The notes: a model not told the origin generated them from the sequence alone. A stretch of DNA of 64,000 nt from Campylobacter concisus (GCF_003048405.1 NZ_PIQS01000001.1:310001-374000), one strand, 5' to 3'. Numbered from the stretch's first letter, positions 49,481 through 59,517 are shown. A program made the numbers and translations.

Positions 49481-50028
49481 TATTTGCTCCTAAATTGTGT
49501 ATTAAAATCACTGATTTCTTTAGCTAAATTTCTGATTTCACTATCATCCATTTTTTTAACAAGGTCTCGCATTAAAACATTGACTTTTTCTTTATTTTTA
49601 TAAGCATTTATCATTGTATAAATTTCATTTTCACTTTTTGTTAAAAGTGATGGCCCGATGATGCCATTTGCGTAATCATCGTGACAAGCTGAACATTTTG
49701 TAATGAAATTTTTGCTAAGTCTGCCCTTTATAAGTCTTAAATTTATAGTTTGAAGAGGGGTTCTTACCATTACTAAAGCACCGATTTGACGGCTTACGTT
49801 ATTATCTTCAAGTCCAAATTTTACGCTCTTTTCGCCGTGCATATCGTATTTTATGAAATCATTTTGTTTATTTGTACTTTGATTATTTTCTTTTTTTTCA
49901 ACCTTTATGCTAGCACTCGTGGCTACATTTATTGGTTGCTCGCTAGCTGCTTTTTGCGCTTTGTCATCGCTCTTTTCACAGCCGACAAATAGCAAAGCAG
50001 CAGCCACTAAAGACATTATTAATCTCAT
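49480..50028 (-). CDS. nosC1: NosC1, monohaem cytochrome c lipoprotein
   Basis: This 182-aa protein has a lipobox LLFVGC (Cys about 17), a Lys/Asn-rich linker and one haem site CSACH (about 121-125), with VLMRDL supplying a possible axial Met. Lipid anchoring and electron transfer to NosZ or NosC2 are inferred. It overlaps nosG by 4 bp. Confidence 0.82.
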   Translation of the reverse strand: MRLIMSLVAAALLFVGCEKSDDKAQKAASEQPINVATSASIKVEKKENNQSTNKQNDFIKYDMHGEKSVKFGLEDNNVSRQIGALVMVRTPLQTINLRLIKGRLSKNFITKCSACHDDYANGIIGPSLLTKSENEIYTMINAYKNKEKVNVLMRDLVKKMDDSEIRNLAKEISDFNTQFRSK

Positions 50029-50702
50029 TCTTTCTCCTTATAAATTTCATCATAACTCATTTTTGGGGCAATATTTATAATTTTTACAGGACAAACCTCA
50101 GCACACACCCCACACCCAACACAGCCATGCTTTATGAGTGGTAAATTTGCTTCACTCATTACTATTGCACTATCGCCAACTGGGCAAATACTGACACAAA
50201 GGTCACAAATTTGACCGATTTTGCCTTTTATCTTATCTTTTTCTGCCTCTTCTCTATCGTTATAAACTTTGCGAACAAGCAAATCTTCAACGCTATCTTC
50301 GCTTAGCTTTTCTCTTTTTAGGCACATACAGGCATTTGCATTACTCAAGACAGCAACGCCCATTTTCACATCATCAACAACTTTTGTAGCATGATCTAAC
50401 GCACCACTTGGACAGGCGAGCACACATGGGAAAAGATCACATAAATAGCAACCTCTCTTTTTAGGATCGATGTATGCTGTACCATTTGAATATCCATCTT
50501 TTATATCAAGCAAACTTATACTGTGATAAGGGCATACCTGCACACACTGACCACATTTAACACAAAGATCATCAAAGTCATCAACCGCGCCTGGTGGTCT
50601 AAGATAGAGTTTATCGCCGCTACTTTTTGGCAAAATTTTACCTATGCCATATCCTGCGGCAGCTGCGACTGAGCCTAAGATTATAAATTTTCTTCTATCC
50701 AC
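50025..50702 (-). CDS. nosG: NosG, NapG-like periplasmic iron-sulfur protein
   Basis: This 225-aa protein begins DRRKFIILGSVAAAAGYGIG, a Tat-like signal (RRKFI), and contains four 4Fe-4S cysteine groups: CVKCGQCVQVC, CYLCDLFPCVLAC, CDLCVSIC and CVGCGVCAEVC. It forms the NosG-NosH quinol-oxidising route by analogy with NapGH. It overlaps nosD by 8 bp. Confidence 0.85.
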   Translation of the reverse strand: MDRRKFIILGSVAAAAGYGIGKILPKSSGDKLYLRPPGAVDDFDDLCVKCGQCVQVCPYHSISLLDIKDGYSNGTAYIDPKKRGCYLCDLFPCVLACPSGALDHATKVVDDVKMGVAVLSNANACMCLKREKLSEDSVEDLLVRKVYNDREEAEKDKIKGKIGQICDLCVSICPVGDSAIVMSEANLPLIKHGCVGCGVCAEVCPVKIINIAPKMSYDEIYKEKE

Positions 50703-51951
50703 GTTTTGCCTTTAACGCGTTAAAATTTGAAGCATCAAGTGGTTTTATCCTTGGCGTGCTATCTTCAAGTAGCTTTACTGGCTCAGAAAATGGCGCGAGT
50801 TTGGCTAAAAAATTTAAGATACTAAAGACACTTGAACCATAGAAAAACTGCAAATTCGGATAATACTGCCAAAGCTGATCGGCATACGATAGATGCATAA
50901 ACGGCGTATCGCCATAGCCATCTTTATCTCTATCAAAGCTCTCATACTCATCATAATAATTTTTACTCCACCGATTTAATGCCATTTTATCACCTGGAGT
51001 ATCGTTTGCAACGATATCCATATTGCCTATAAAATCATTATTTTCAAATATGCTTGTCCCCTGAGTAGCGTGAAAATATACGCCAACTACGTTGTGTAAA
51101 ATTTTATTGCCTAAGAAATTTATCGTTGAGCCTGGCTGAAAAGGCGAGTTATCAAGCAAAATTCCTCTCGCATTATAGATAAGCGTATTATTTTCGATAG
51201 TAAAATTTGAGACATCTTTTAGACCAATGCCAATACCAAAAGCGCCATCACTATCCATAACAAGATTATTTTTTATATTTGAGGCAGCTGAGTACATAAA
51301 AAACATACCAACCGCATTACCAGTAAATTCGTTATTTTCTACTAAATTTTGATTTGCATACATAAAGTGAAGCGAGTATCTACCGCGAATCGCTTTATTT
51401 TTTAAAAATTTATTGTGACTTGCATACCATGCAACCATATCGCGGCTATCATAAACATAATTGCCCTCGATTAAATTTTCATGGCTATACCAGAGTCTAA
51501 CCGCATCACCTCTAAAGCCAAGACTGGCCCCTTTTTTAGAAGTGATGTTATTTTCAGTGATCTTTGAGCTACTGCACTCTTTAAAATCAATCCCAAAAAG
51601 CACATCACTCAAGTCATTTTGCGTAACCAAGACATTATTTGCTTTATCACAGCCAATGCCAGCATCTAGCTCACCAAGGTCATTTCCGCTACCACTTATC
51701 TTTAAATTTCTAAGCGTAACATTTGAGGCAATAATCTTTACGACTGTGCCTTTACCATTTCCTTTTATGTGAGCATTTTTGCCCTCACCAACGATACTAA
51801 GCGGCTTATTTATAGTTATGCTTCCTTCATAGATACCGTCTCCTAGCTTTATAACATCGCCAGGGCTAGCGTTGTTTATTGCATCTTGAAGTATATTTGC
51901 AGAGCTAAAAATAGGCAAGAAAGCAAGGGCAAAAATAAAAATTTTACGCAT
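50695..51951 (-). CDS. nosD: NosD, periplasmic copper-site maturation protein
   Basis: This 418-aa protein has a Sec signal (FIFALAFLPIFSSAN) and a long parallel beta-helix of Asn-rich rungs (DAIGC..., e.g. NVLVTQNDLSDVLFGIDFKE). It ends with the family block GDKMALNRWSKNYYDEYESF (about 295-314). NosD delivers copper or sulfur for the CuZ site, energised by NosFY. It overlaps nosB by 8 bp. Confidence 0.88.
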   Translation of the reverse strand: MRKIFIFALAFLPIFSSANILQDAINNASPGDVIKLGDGIYEGSITINKPLSIVGEGKNAHIKGNGKGTVVKIIASNVTLRNLKISGSGNDLGELDAGIGCDKANNVLVTQNDLSDVLFGIDFKECSSSKITENNITSKKGASLGFRGDAVRLWYSHENLIEGNYVYDSRDMVAWYASHNKFLKNKAIRGRYSLHFMYANQNLVENNEFTGNAVGMFFMYSAASNIKNNLVMDSDGAFGIGIGLKDVSNFTIENNTLIYNARGILLDNSPFQPGSTINFLGNKILHNVVGVYFHATQGTSIFENNDFIGNMDIVANDTPGDKMALNRWSKNYYDEYESFDRDKDGYGDTPFMHLSYADQLWQYYPNLQFFYGSSVFSILNFLAKLAPFSEPVKLLEDSTPRIKPLDASNFNALKAKRG

Positions 51952-52699
51952 TTAGCTCTTTTTTCTTTGAAAATACTGCAAGTATGCAAAATGCACTCAT
52001 AGCGATCATAACCCAAAATCCGATACTTGGATAAGAGTGCGTTGTAAATTGCGCAACGCTACCATCGCCTAAAACTGTTGGCATAAATGGTTTAATCTTA
52101 AATGCACCCCACTCTTGCATATTGTGTCCATACCAGTAAAGCCATCCTGCAAATGCACTCATAAATAGCACAGGCGCGATAATGGTTGGAACCATAAGAA
52201 GCGAGTTAAATTTGCCGTTGTAATATAAAAATGCAAGCATACAAAGCATTGAAATAAGCAAATAATAAGGCGCTATCGCTCGCTCTAAATTTCCACCATG
52301 CTCCATAGGATACATACCGATATAGTGATTTATCGTATTCATCTCATGTACGTCGCCACTATATCCATCTACGTGAAAATATACAGGAATTCCATCAGGA
52401 AAGGCTGATTTTGGATAATTTGGAGCTTCAAGAGAGACGTACCAGATAGGAAAAGATGGCGTACCAATCTCTGCTTTTTGCTCGATCATCTTATGAAGAT
52501 CGCTTGCTACATCTTTTGATAAAAGGTGATTTTTATACTGAAATGAGCTATAAAGATTATAGATACCGTAAGTATAAGATGGTAGTTCATCACCATCAGC
52601 TATACGCTCTTTTGCTCCGTGCCAACCAAGAACAGGCAAAGTAAAACAAACAGTCATTAAGACAAGTGCAACAATGGTATAAATTTTATATTTACTCAT
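51944..52699 (-). CDS. nosB: NosB, nos-cluster membrane protein
   Basis: This 251-aa protein starts at MSKYKIYTIVALVLM, because AAAGGAGAGATC lies just upstream of the ATG at 52699; an ATG at 52732 is less likely. Spans lie at about 5-25, 150-170, 175-200 and 225-245, with a periplasmic domain between the first two (MYPMEHGGNLERAIAPYYLL). It is characteristic of epsilonproteobacterial nos clusters; biochemical function is not established. Confidence 0.75.
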   Translation of the reverse strand: MSKYKIYTIVALVLMTVCFTLPVLGWHGAKERIADGDELPSYTYGIYNLYSSFQYKNHLLSKDVASDLHKMIEQKAEIGTPSFPIWYVSLEAPNYPKSAFPDGIPVYFHVDGYSGDVHEMNTINHYIGMYPMEHGGNLERAIAPYYLLISMLCMLAFLYYNGKFNSLLMVPTIIAPVLFMSAFAGWLYWYGHNMQEWGAFKIKPFMPTVLGDGSVAQFTTHSYPSIGFWVMIAMSAFCILAVFSKKKELNA

Positions 52700-52755
52700 G
52701 ATCTCTCCTTTAAATTTTAAAATTTCACTCAAAAGAGTTAAATTTTAAAATTTAA

Positions 52756-52776
52756 AAAGGGGCAAAATGCCCCTTT
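52756..52776 (-). terminator. Leaky terminator between nosZ and nosB
   Basis: A 9-bp stem AAAGGGGCA/TGCCCCTTT begins 5 bp past the nosZ stop and is followed on the minus strand by TTTAAATTTT. It would lower expression of the downstream maturation and electron-transfer genes relative to nosZ, and may stabilise nosZ mRNA. Confidence 0.7.
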
Positions 52777-52781
52777 CAAAA

Positions 52782-55370
52782 CTACATACCAGCGTTTTCA
52801 TCTACCCATTTTAGGTATTCGATGATATTTTTGATCTCTTCATCACTCATATGCTGATTTGGCATTCTAAGGTTAAAGTAATCAATCATTGATTTAATGT
52901 AGTCGTCATTATAGAACTTAGCAGGATCTTTGATAAATTCTGCTACCCATTTTTCGCCATTTTCATGTCTTAGTAAAACGCCTGTTAGGTCTGGACCTGA
53001 GCTTACTTGACCGATAACGTGGCAACCATTACAACCGCCTTTTAGATAAGCCTCTTCACCTTTTGCAGCAGCTGGGCTCATCGGAGTTGCGATCTCTTTA
53101 GCTAGGTTATTTTTAGCTCTTAAGCCAACGTCAGCTGTTTTAACCATGTATTGCCATACTTGGTACTCCCAAAGGATAGCGCCGTTTACGTCGCCTTTTT
53201 TATAAGCTTCGTCAGCTTTAGCTTTTACCTCTTTGATGTGACCATATTGATCAAGTGCGTCATCAACTAAAGCTTTTACCTTTGGATATTTCTCATAATG
53301 TTTCTCTTTTAGGTATTTAACAACCTCTTGGATAACATCGTCAGTTGCCTTATTAGTTGCGATTACTTTGTCGTATTCGGCTTTTAAAGCTTCTGGGCTT
53401 AGAGTTTTTAGCTTGTTATTTTTTGCAGATTCATATTTTTTACTTGGATCTTTAACAAGTAAATAACCCATCATCTCTAGGTGAAGCGCTGAGCAAAACT
53501 CGGTGCAGTAGTATGGGAAGACACCTTCCATATCAGCTACGAAATTTACTGAAGCAGTTTTGCCAGGCTCTAGTGAAGCGTGAATGTTGTAAAGGTCGAT
53601 GCCAAAGCCGTGAGTCTCGTCTTGAGCGCGCTCTAGGTTTGTTAAGTGAATTGTTACATTATCACCTTTATTTACCTCAATGTGCTCTGGGTTGATATGG
53701 CTTCTGATCATTGTCGCATAGACAGTTACATTTTTGCCGTTTCTTTCAACTCTTTCTTGACCAGCTAGAGTTGCATATGGGCTAGCCTCGCCTGTTCTTG
53801 AGTTTGTACCCATGTTGTAGGTAAGCGCTGGACTTAGTTTACTAGCAGCTATTGAAACAACATCGTGTGGCTCGCCAAGTGGTATTGGCATATCATAGAT
53901 TAGATCCATTTTTGCACCAGTGATGTCTATTAGCTGGTGATTTTGTGGATGAAGTGGGCCAACTGGGCTAAAGCGATCGATTGAAAGTTTATCAAGAGCG
54001 ATTGCATATTTGCCAACTGGTTTTGCTGATTTGCCTTCCATTGTATCAAGGTGGCCGATATTGTAGTGAACATTTATCTTATCAAGCACTTTTAAATTTT
54101 TATAGTCCCATTTTACGATTTGACTATCAACGTAAAGTGAAGTATAAAGTACGCCATCTTGTGAGTCAAATGATGTATGCAGTGGTCCAAGGCCAAGTTC
54201 GACTTGTCCGTGCATTGACTTTTCTCTATCTAAGATAGGAATTCCGTATGGGTCAGTGCCAGCATACTCTTTTTTGTCGATTAGCTCTTTGATCTTTCTA
54301 AAGTCATAAACTGATGTGTGAGTATCAAGCTTACCGCCAATAATTATGTATCTACCATCTGGGCTTACGTCACAACCGTGTGGGCTCTTTGACTCTGGGA
54401 TCAAAAATAGCGCACCAGCTTTTACAGCAGCGTCTATTGTAACTACCTTGTGGCCATTTATAACTTTGTAGTTTTTCTTGTCTTGTGCGAGTTTTTCTAA
54501 AATTTTCCAGTTATAAACGTGTAAGAAGTCAGTGTCATTTCTACTTGCGCCTGCTTCAAATGGAGGAAGACCTTTTTCGATACCGCCAGTATACATCTCA
54601 GTATTTATTGAGTTTGTAAAGCCCCAGCCGTAGCTCTCGCCTTTACCAGCATCACTTAGATCTTGCCAGTATGGTGGAAGCTCAAGAGAAAATGACTCTT
54701 TCTCGTCGATCTTACCTTTTGGATAGTCAAATTTCCAAAATGTTACAGCACCTCTATAGACTGCTTCATAGTCGTCTATTGAGTGATAGTTGTTATCAAG
54801 TGGAGCTGCATATTGGCTAGCTTCGATAACATACTCGCTATTTGGAGTGATGAAGCTACCGCCGTGCTCACTCTTCATGATAGGGTTTACAACGATTTGA
54901 GTTGTCTCAAAGTCATGCAAATTTATAACTGCGATTCTTGGGTTAGCCTTATCGTTGATAAATAGATAATCACCAACATACTCACCATTTTTCTCACTGA
55001 AATTTGGGTGGTGTGTATCGCCCCATGTTATCTCTTTGCCTCTGATGTTGCCTTGTTTTAAAACAGCTTTTGACTCATCGTCATAGCCATATCCTTGCCA
55101 AGGCTCTGGTGTGAAAACGCCGATGTATTTATAAATTCTCATCGACGGAACGCCATAAACTAGCACTTGACCGCTTTGCCCGCCAGATGAAAAGACGATG
55201 AAATCATCTTTTTTACCGCTAGGCTGATAAGTTTTAGCAGCGGCAAGAACATCTTTTTCGCTTAGCCCACGCTCTTTCATGACTTTTTCAAGGTCACTAC
55301 TAGCAGCACAAGCAGTCGTTAAAGATAGCCCAAGCAACGCAGCACTTGCGACACAAAATAACTTTTGCAT
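52782..55370 (-). CDS. nosZ: NosZ, clade II nitrous-oxide reductase with cytochrome c domain
   Basis: This 862-aa protein has a Sec signal (FCVASAALLGLSLTTACAAS), not a Tat signal, marking clade II. A beta-propeller carries CuZ-ligand histidines (e.g. GDTHHPNF, SPHGCDVSPDG, LGPLHTSFD). The cupredoxin domain has CuA ligands in FPYYCTEFCSALHLEMMGY (about 620-640). A C-terminal cytochrome c domain has CNGCHV (about 780). It reduces N2O to N2 in the periplasm. It is first of the maturation operon and 12 bp behind a beta-propeller gene. Confidence 0.95.
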   Translation of the reverse strand: MQKLFCVASAALLGLSLTTACAASSDLEKVMKERGLSEKDVLAAAKTYQPSGKKDDFIVFSSGGQSGQVLVYGVPSMRIYKYIGVFTPEPWQGYGYDDESKAVLKQGNIRGKEITWGDTHHPNFSEKNGEYVGDYLFINDKANPRIAVINLHDFETTQIVVNPIMKSEHGGSFITPNSEYVIEASQYAAPLDNNYHSIDDYEAVYRGAVTFWKFDYPKGKIDEKESFSLELPPYWQDLSDAGKGESYGWGFTNSINTEMYTGGIEKGLPPFEAGASRNDTDFLHVYNWKILEKLAQDKKNYKVINGHKVVTIDAAVKAGALFLIPESKSPHGCDVSPDGRYIIIGGKLDTHTSVYDFRKIKELIDKKEYAGTDPYGIPILDREKSMHGQVELGLGPLHTSFDSQDGVLYTSLYVDSQIVKWDYKNLKVLDKINVHYNIGHLDTMEGKSAKPVGKYAIALDKLSIDRFSPVGPLHPQNHQLIDITGAKMDLIYDMPIPLGEPHDVVSIAASKLSPALTYNMGTNSRTGEASPYATLAGQERVERNGKNVTVYATMIRSHINPEHIEVNKGDNVTIHLTNLERAQDETHGFGIDLYNIHASLEPGKTASVNFVADMEGVFPYYCTEFCSALHLEMMGYLLVKDPSKKYESAKNNKLKTLSPEALKAEYDKVIATNKATDDVIQEVVKYLKEKHYEKYPKVKALVDDALDQYGHIKEVKAKADEAYKKGDVNGAILWEYQVWQYMVKTADVGLRAKNNLAKEIATPMSPAAAKGEEAYLKGGCNGCHVIGQVSSGPDLTGVLLRHENGEKWVAEFIKDPAKFYNDDYIKSMIDYFNLRMPNQHMSDEEIKNIIEYLKWVDENAGM

Positions 55371-55382
55371 TTACTCTCCTTT

Positions 55383-56222
55383 TTAAAATGAATTTATCTC
55401 TAAACTCTTTATCTCATTGTCTAAATTTACGCCATTTAGGACGCCTTTATCTATAAAAATTCTTTTTATCTCATTATTAAAAAGAGCCTTTTGTCCTTTT
55501 AACTTAAGATCTTTGTCAAATTTATAGACTACCCCATCCCCATCGCCTATAAAAATTTCATCCTCCATACACGCAAGAGCTGAAATTTTAGATTTTAAAA
55601 CTTGCTTTTTGATTCCAGTTTTAAAATCTAAAATTTCTCCATCTCTAAAGCCAAGCAAAATATCATTCCCTTTAAATTTACAGGCACTAAGTGGAGCAAA
55701 GCCAACACGCTTTTTCTCTTTTAAATTAAGCTCTTTATCAAGCAAAAATGCTTTGCCATTAAAGCTTGTAAAAAATAGCTCGTCATCAATTGGCAAAAGG
55801 CTTGAAATTTTATAAACATCTTTATAATTTTTAGTTAAAAGTTTATTTAGATTTTTATCAAAAACGCCTATGCTGACTTCATTTGCCATATCGCAAGCTA
55901 CGTAAATTTTATTTTTAATTGCCACAATTTGTGAAATTTTACAGCCAACATTTGGCATAGCAAATAAGAAATTTCTCTCATTTGCCACTTCAATAATCTC
56001 ATTGTTTAAATTTGCGATATAAAAGGATTCTCCATCATTTCCGCATTCTTGATTTTTATAAATCGTATCTTTTAGATCCAAATTTTTAATCTGTCCATCT
56101 TTTATAAAAACGATGCTTTGATTGCTTTCATTAATAAAGCAGCCTAATTGCTGGGCAAAAGCTGTTATCAAAAACAAACTTATACAAAGCAGAAATCTCA
56201 TAATCCAAGGCACTTTCATCAT
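55383..56222 (-). CDS. Periplasmic beta-propeller protein preceding nosZ
   Basis: This 279-aa protein has a signal peptide (FLLCISLFLITAFAQ) and repeated WD-like strands (SIVFIKDGQIKNLDLKD, KNKIYVACDMANEVSIGVFD, DEIFIGDGDGVVYKFDKDLK). The pattern resembles NapL-type propellers found in epsilonproteobacterial nap clusters. Its place 12 bp before nosZ suggests a nos-related role, perhaps in maturation. Two ATGs are adjacent; the start is not certain. Confidence 0.65.
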   Translation of the reverse strand: MMKVPWIMRFLLCISLFLITAFAQQLGCFINESNQSIVFIKDGQIKNLDLKDTIYKNQECGNDGESFYIANLNNEIIEVANERNFLFAMPNVGCKISQIVAIKNKIYVACDMANEVSIGVFDKNLNKLLTKNYKDVYKISSLLPIDDELFFTSFNGKAFLLDKELNLKEKKRVGFAPLSACKFKGNDILLGFRDGEILDFKTGIKKQVLKSKISALACMEDEIFIGDGDGVVYKFDKDLKLKGQKALFNNEIKRIFIDKGVLNGVNLDNEIKSLEINSF

Positions 56223-56620
56223 AAATTTAATAAGTAAAAAAACTATACATACTTAACTCTTAAAAGCAAATTAGCGATTAATTTATTTTTTTAAGCTTTT
56301 AAAGAAAAATATCAATAAATTTTTTTAAATTTTATTATTTACATTATATAGACATTATGATTTAATCAATACTAATATGACTTTAATAAAATTTATTATC
56401 TATTGAATCGCTTATTTTTAGTACTAATTTGCATAAAAATTTAAATTTGAATTATTTCTTAAGAAAATTATTTAAATTAAATAATTATATTAAGTAATGA
56501 GAAATCTTTAGCATTTAAGCAAAAGCCAAAATTTTATGTGTTTGATATATTTTTAGCTTAAAGCCATTGGTAATTTAAATTTGTTTAAATAAGCTATAAT
56601 CCGCCAAAAAAGGAGAGATA
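56223..56620. other. AT-rich divergent promoter region between nos operon and moaC
   Basis: No gene is seen in 398 bp. GCTATAATCCGCC at about 56590-56602 gives a TATAAT -10 box for moaC with an AAAAAAGGAGAG ribosome site. A near-perfect AT palindrome AATTATTTAAATTAAATAATT lies at about 56467-56487. No clear CRP/FNR-type TTAAC-N4-GTTAA site for nos control is visible. Confidence 0.45.
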
Positions 56621-57094
56621 ATGCTAACACATTTAGATGAGAAAGATCGTCCAAAAATGGTTGATGTAAGCCCAAAAGATCCTACAAAAAGAGTAGCAAC
56701 TGCTAGCGGGATCATCAAGATGAGCAAAGAGGCTTTTAGAGCGATCAAAGAAAATACCGGCAAAAAAGGTCCGGTCATCCAAACAGCCGTTGTCGCTGCG
56801 ATAATGGGTGCGAAAAAGACAAGCGAACTAATTCCGATGTGCCATCCACTAGCTATTTTAGGTGTGGATTGTGATATCGAAGAGCTATCTGAAATTTGTG
56901 CTTTTAAGCTTTATGTGAGTGTAAAAATAGAAGGTAAAACGGGCGTTGAGATGGAGGCATTAACTGGCGTTAGTGTGGGGCTTTTAACGATTTATGATAT
57001 GGTAAAAGCTATAGATAAAAGCATGGAAATAAGTAATATCGTATTAGAGAGTAAGACAGGAGGAAAAAGTGGCGAGTATATGCGATCTAAATAA
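56621..57094 (+). CDS. moaC: MoaC, cyclic pyranopterin monophosphate synthase
   Basis: This 157-aa protein matches MoaC across its length: [60 protein letters not shown] and a C-terminal KTGGKSGEY. It converts the MoaA product to cPMP in molybdopterin synthesis. It serves molybdoenzymes such as nitrate and formate oxidoreductases. It overlaps the next gene by 26 bp. Confidence 0.93.
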   Translation: MLTHLDEKDRPKMVDVSPKDPTKRVATASGIIKMSKEAFRAIKENTGKKGPVIQTAVVAAIMGAKKTSELIPMCHPLAILGVDCDIEELSEICAFKLYVSVKIEGKTGVEMEALTGVSVGLLTIYDMVKAIDKSMEISNIVLESKTGGKSGEYMRSK

Positions 57095-57335
57095 CAAAAA
57101 AGCAAAAATTGATTACCCAACACATTGGGAATATAAAATAATATTTGATGCAGATGTCAATGCAGAAGAAAAGGTAAAAGAGATAGTAAAAGATAGAGAA
57201 TTTAAGCTAGTCTTTTCAAAATTTAGCAAAGATAAAAAGTACGCAAGCTATGACCTAGCCGTACTAGTTTTGAGCGAAGAAGAGAGGCTAGAGATATTTT
57301 CAGTACTAAAACACGAAGCAAAATACGTTTTATAA
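57069..57335 (+). CDS. YbeD/DUF493 (HP0495-like) protein
   Basis: This 88-aa protein has an ACT-like small fold with [20 protein letters not shown], then [18 protein letters not shown]. The start is GTG, supported by ACAGGAGGAAAAA directly upstream and by the absence of a later ATG. E. coli YbeD is linked to lipoate metabolism, but in Campylobacter and Helicobacter the function is not known. Confidence 0.75.
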   Translation: MASICDLNNKKAKIDYPTHWEYKIIFDADVNAEEKVKEIVKDREFKLVFSKFSKDKKYASYDLAVLVLSEEERLEIFSVLKHEAKYVL

Positions 57336-57345
57336 GGTAAAAGAT

Positions 57346-58584
57346 ATGAACAATTTAGAACAAAATTTACATGATTATAAAAGCAGCGATGGCTTATTAA
57401 TAAGCATAAAAGCTCTTTGCAATAACTTCTTTCAAGATACTGCAAACAAAGATATAAATGCTTTGCCAGAAATTTTAAAGGCTAAAATGAACGAGCTTTA
57501 TGACAAGATGAACAAAGAAGATCTCATAAATGCAAAAAATCTAAAAAGTGCCATGGAGGGAATAAATCAAGCCATTGTCGGTACTGAGGAAAAGGCACTT
57601 TACGAGCTACTTGATAAAAAAGATGAGCTAAACCGTGCAATAGAAGCAAAACGTGAAGAGATAAAAAATAGGCTCAAAATTTCATTTGAAGCAGCTGAAG
57701 AAGTCGTAAAAGATAGAAATTTTAGTGAAAAAGAGGAAATTTTAGAACTTTTAAATAATGCGATCATTAGAGAAACAAGGCTTCTTGGTATCTTAAAAGA
57801 GAGCGCTCAGATTGCATTTTTGACAACTCTTGAAGGTGCAAAAGATGTCGAGGAAACAGCTGGTGCGATAGCTAAAAATATGACCTATGTTGCGATAATT
57901 GGAGGAGAGTTTAGCAAAGAGCGGATACTTGAAATTTCAAAAAACATCATCATAGCAGCAGCAAATTTAGCAGACGAGGGTCATATCTTTGCAAAAGAGT
58001 TGATAAGTGGAGCGATAAGTGGTACAAGAGATGGCATTTTAAGAGCCATAGAAAAGCTAAAAGATGAGGCGAAATTTGCTCCAGACGAGCTTAGGCTAAA
58101 CTCACAACTACTAAATTTAAAAAATATTGATGAAGAATTTATATCCTTGCTTAGGGAGCTTGAAAAGGAATTTGAAGGTGTAGCAAGACATGAGATCGAA
58201 AATGTGATAAATAGCGAGCTAGATACAAACCTAGCAAAATTTAAACGCATTAGCGATCAAGCAAGAGAGCAGATTATTTCAAGGATAGAAGAGCTAAAGT
58301 CAAACGGCATGGCAAAGCTTATGAGTGAGGCAAATAATAAATTTGAAGCCTTAAAGCAAGAGCTAAATGACAAGAGCAAAAAGCTAAAACTAAATTTTGA
58401 TACAAACGATAAAATCGAAGAGATCAAACAAGAGATCGCTAATCTTGAGAAGAAAGCCAATGAAAAATTTGAAGACATCAAACAAATTGACATCAAATCA
58501 GAAGCCAAGAAATTTGGAGATAGGGCTTATCAAGCCGCAAAAGATCTGTTAAATGTTATTAAAAAAGATAAAAAAGAGGATTAA
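57346..58584 (+). CDS. Long helical coiled-coil protein of unknown function
   Basis: This 412-aa protein is almost wholly helical, with Lys/Glu-rich heptads (e.g. KDELNRAIEAKREEIKNRLK and ANLEKKANEKFEDIKQIDIK) and a central Ala-rich zone with KNMTYVAIIGGEFSKERILE. It resembles an uncharacterised epsilonproteobacterial family (possibly DUF6781). It has no signal peptide. It follows the YbeD-like gene by 10 bp and ends before a strong terminator. Confidence 0.65.
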   Translation: MNNLEQNLHDYKSSDGLLISIKALCNNFFQDTANKDINALPEILKAKMNELYDKMNKEDLINAKNLKSAMEGINQAIVGTEEKALYELLDKKDELNRAIEAKREEIKNRLKISFEAAEEVVKDRNFSEKEEILELLNNAIIRETRLLGILKESAQIAFLTTLEGAKDVEETAGAIAKNMTYVAIIGGEFSKERILEISKNIIIAAANLADEGHIFAKELISGAISGTRDGILRAIEKLKDEAKFAPDELRLNSQLLNLKNIDEEFISLLRELEKEFEGVARHEIENVINSELDTNLAKFKRISDQAREQIISRIEELKSNGMAKLMSEANNKFEALKQELNDKSKKLKLNFDTNDKIEEIKQEIANLEKKANEKFEDIKQIDIKSEAKKFGDRAYQAAKDLLNVIKKDKKED

Positions 58585-58639
58585 ATTATCAAGCTTATCT
58601 TGAAATTTTTCCTGAAAGATACTCACGCTAAATATTCTT

Positions 58640-58670
58640 GCCAAGTGTAAAAAATTTCTCCACACTTGGC
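58640..58670 (+). terminator. Rho-independent terminator of the moaC operon
   Basis: A 9-bp stem GCCAAGTGT/ACACTTGGC is followed by TTTTACTTTCT. It lies between the convergent coiled-coil and uppP genes. Confidence 0.85.
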
Positions 58671-58693
58671 TTTTACTTTCTAAAGCTTTAAAA

Positions 58694-59488
58694 TCACAAA
58701 AATAGATAAAGTAAAAATGCTCCCAAGATCAAGCGGTAGATGACAAAGGGCAGCATCCTGATCCTTGAGATGATACCCATAAATAGCTTAACGCAAAGAT
58801 AAGCGCTAACTGCACTTATAATGACACCAAGGGCGATGTCGCTCCATGGCAAAGCGTTTGGATCTTTTATAAGCTTGATGCTCTCAAGTCCGCCGGCTAG
58901 GATGATGACTGGGATCGACATCAAAAATGAGAAATTCGCACTTCCCTTGTGGCTAAAACCTAAAAATAAGGCTGCCGTCATCGTTATGCCTGATCTTGAG
59001 ACGCCAGGAATGAGCGCTACGGCCTGGGCAAGGCCGATAATAAGTGCAAATTTTATGGTCATTTCATATTCGCTTTTATTTGTCGAGCGAAGATCAGCAA
59101 AGTAAAGTGCTATGCCAAAGACGATCGTAGTAATAGCGATCACAACGCCACTTCTTGCGTATTCTTCGATAATGTTGTTAAATAAAAGCCCAAAGATCCC
59201 AACTGGAATGGTAGCAAATCCCACGCACCAGACAAGCAAGCTATCGCCCACCATCTTTCTTTGTGCGATTGAGGCAAAAAAGTCACGAAGTAGCTTAAAA
59301 ATCGTATCTTTAAAATAAAAAAGTATCGCACTTAGCGTACCAACGTGCACTGCCACGTCAAAAGCAAGACCTTGATCTGGCCAGCCAAGTAGCTTTGGCA
59401 CCAAGATAAGATGAGCCGAGCTAGATATCGGCAAAAATTCGCTTATACCTTGCACCAAGGCCAAAACAATAACGTGAGAAATTTCCAT
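58694..59488 (-). CDS. uppP: UppP, undecaprenyl-diphosphatase
   Basis: This 264-aa membrane protein has eight spans. The catalytic blocks are GISEFLPISSSAHLIL (Glu17 and His26) and LIPGVSRSGITMTAALFLG (about 155-173). It recycles the undecaprenyl carrier for peptidoglycan and glycan synthesis, and its gene was once called bacA for bacitracin resistance. It lies behind tkt on the same strand, separated by a hairpin. Confidence 0.93.
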   Translation of the reverse strand: MEISHVIVLALVQGISEFLPISSSAHLILVPKLLGWPDQGLAFDVAVHVGTLSAILFYFKDTIFKLLRDFFASIAQRKMVGDSLLVWCVGFATIPVGIFGLLFNNIIEEYARSGVVIAITTIVFGIALYFADLRSTNKSEYEMTIKFALIIGLAQAVALIPGVSRSGITMTAALFLGFSHKGSANFSFLMSIPVIILAGGLESIKLIKDPNALPWSDIALGVIISAVSAYLCVKLFMGIISRIRMLPFVIYRLILGAFLLYLFL

Positions 59489-59517
59489 AAAATGCCTTTT
59501 TTGATTTTAGATTGCAG

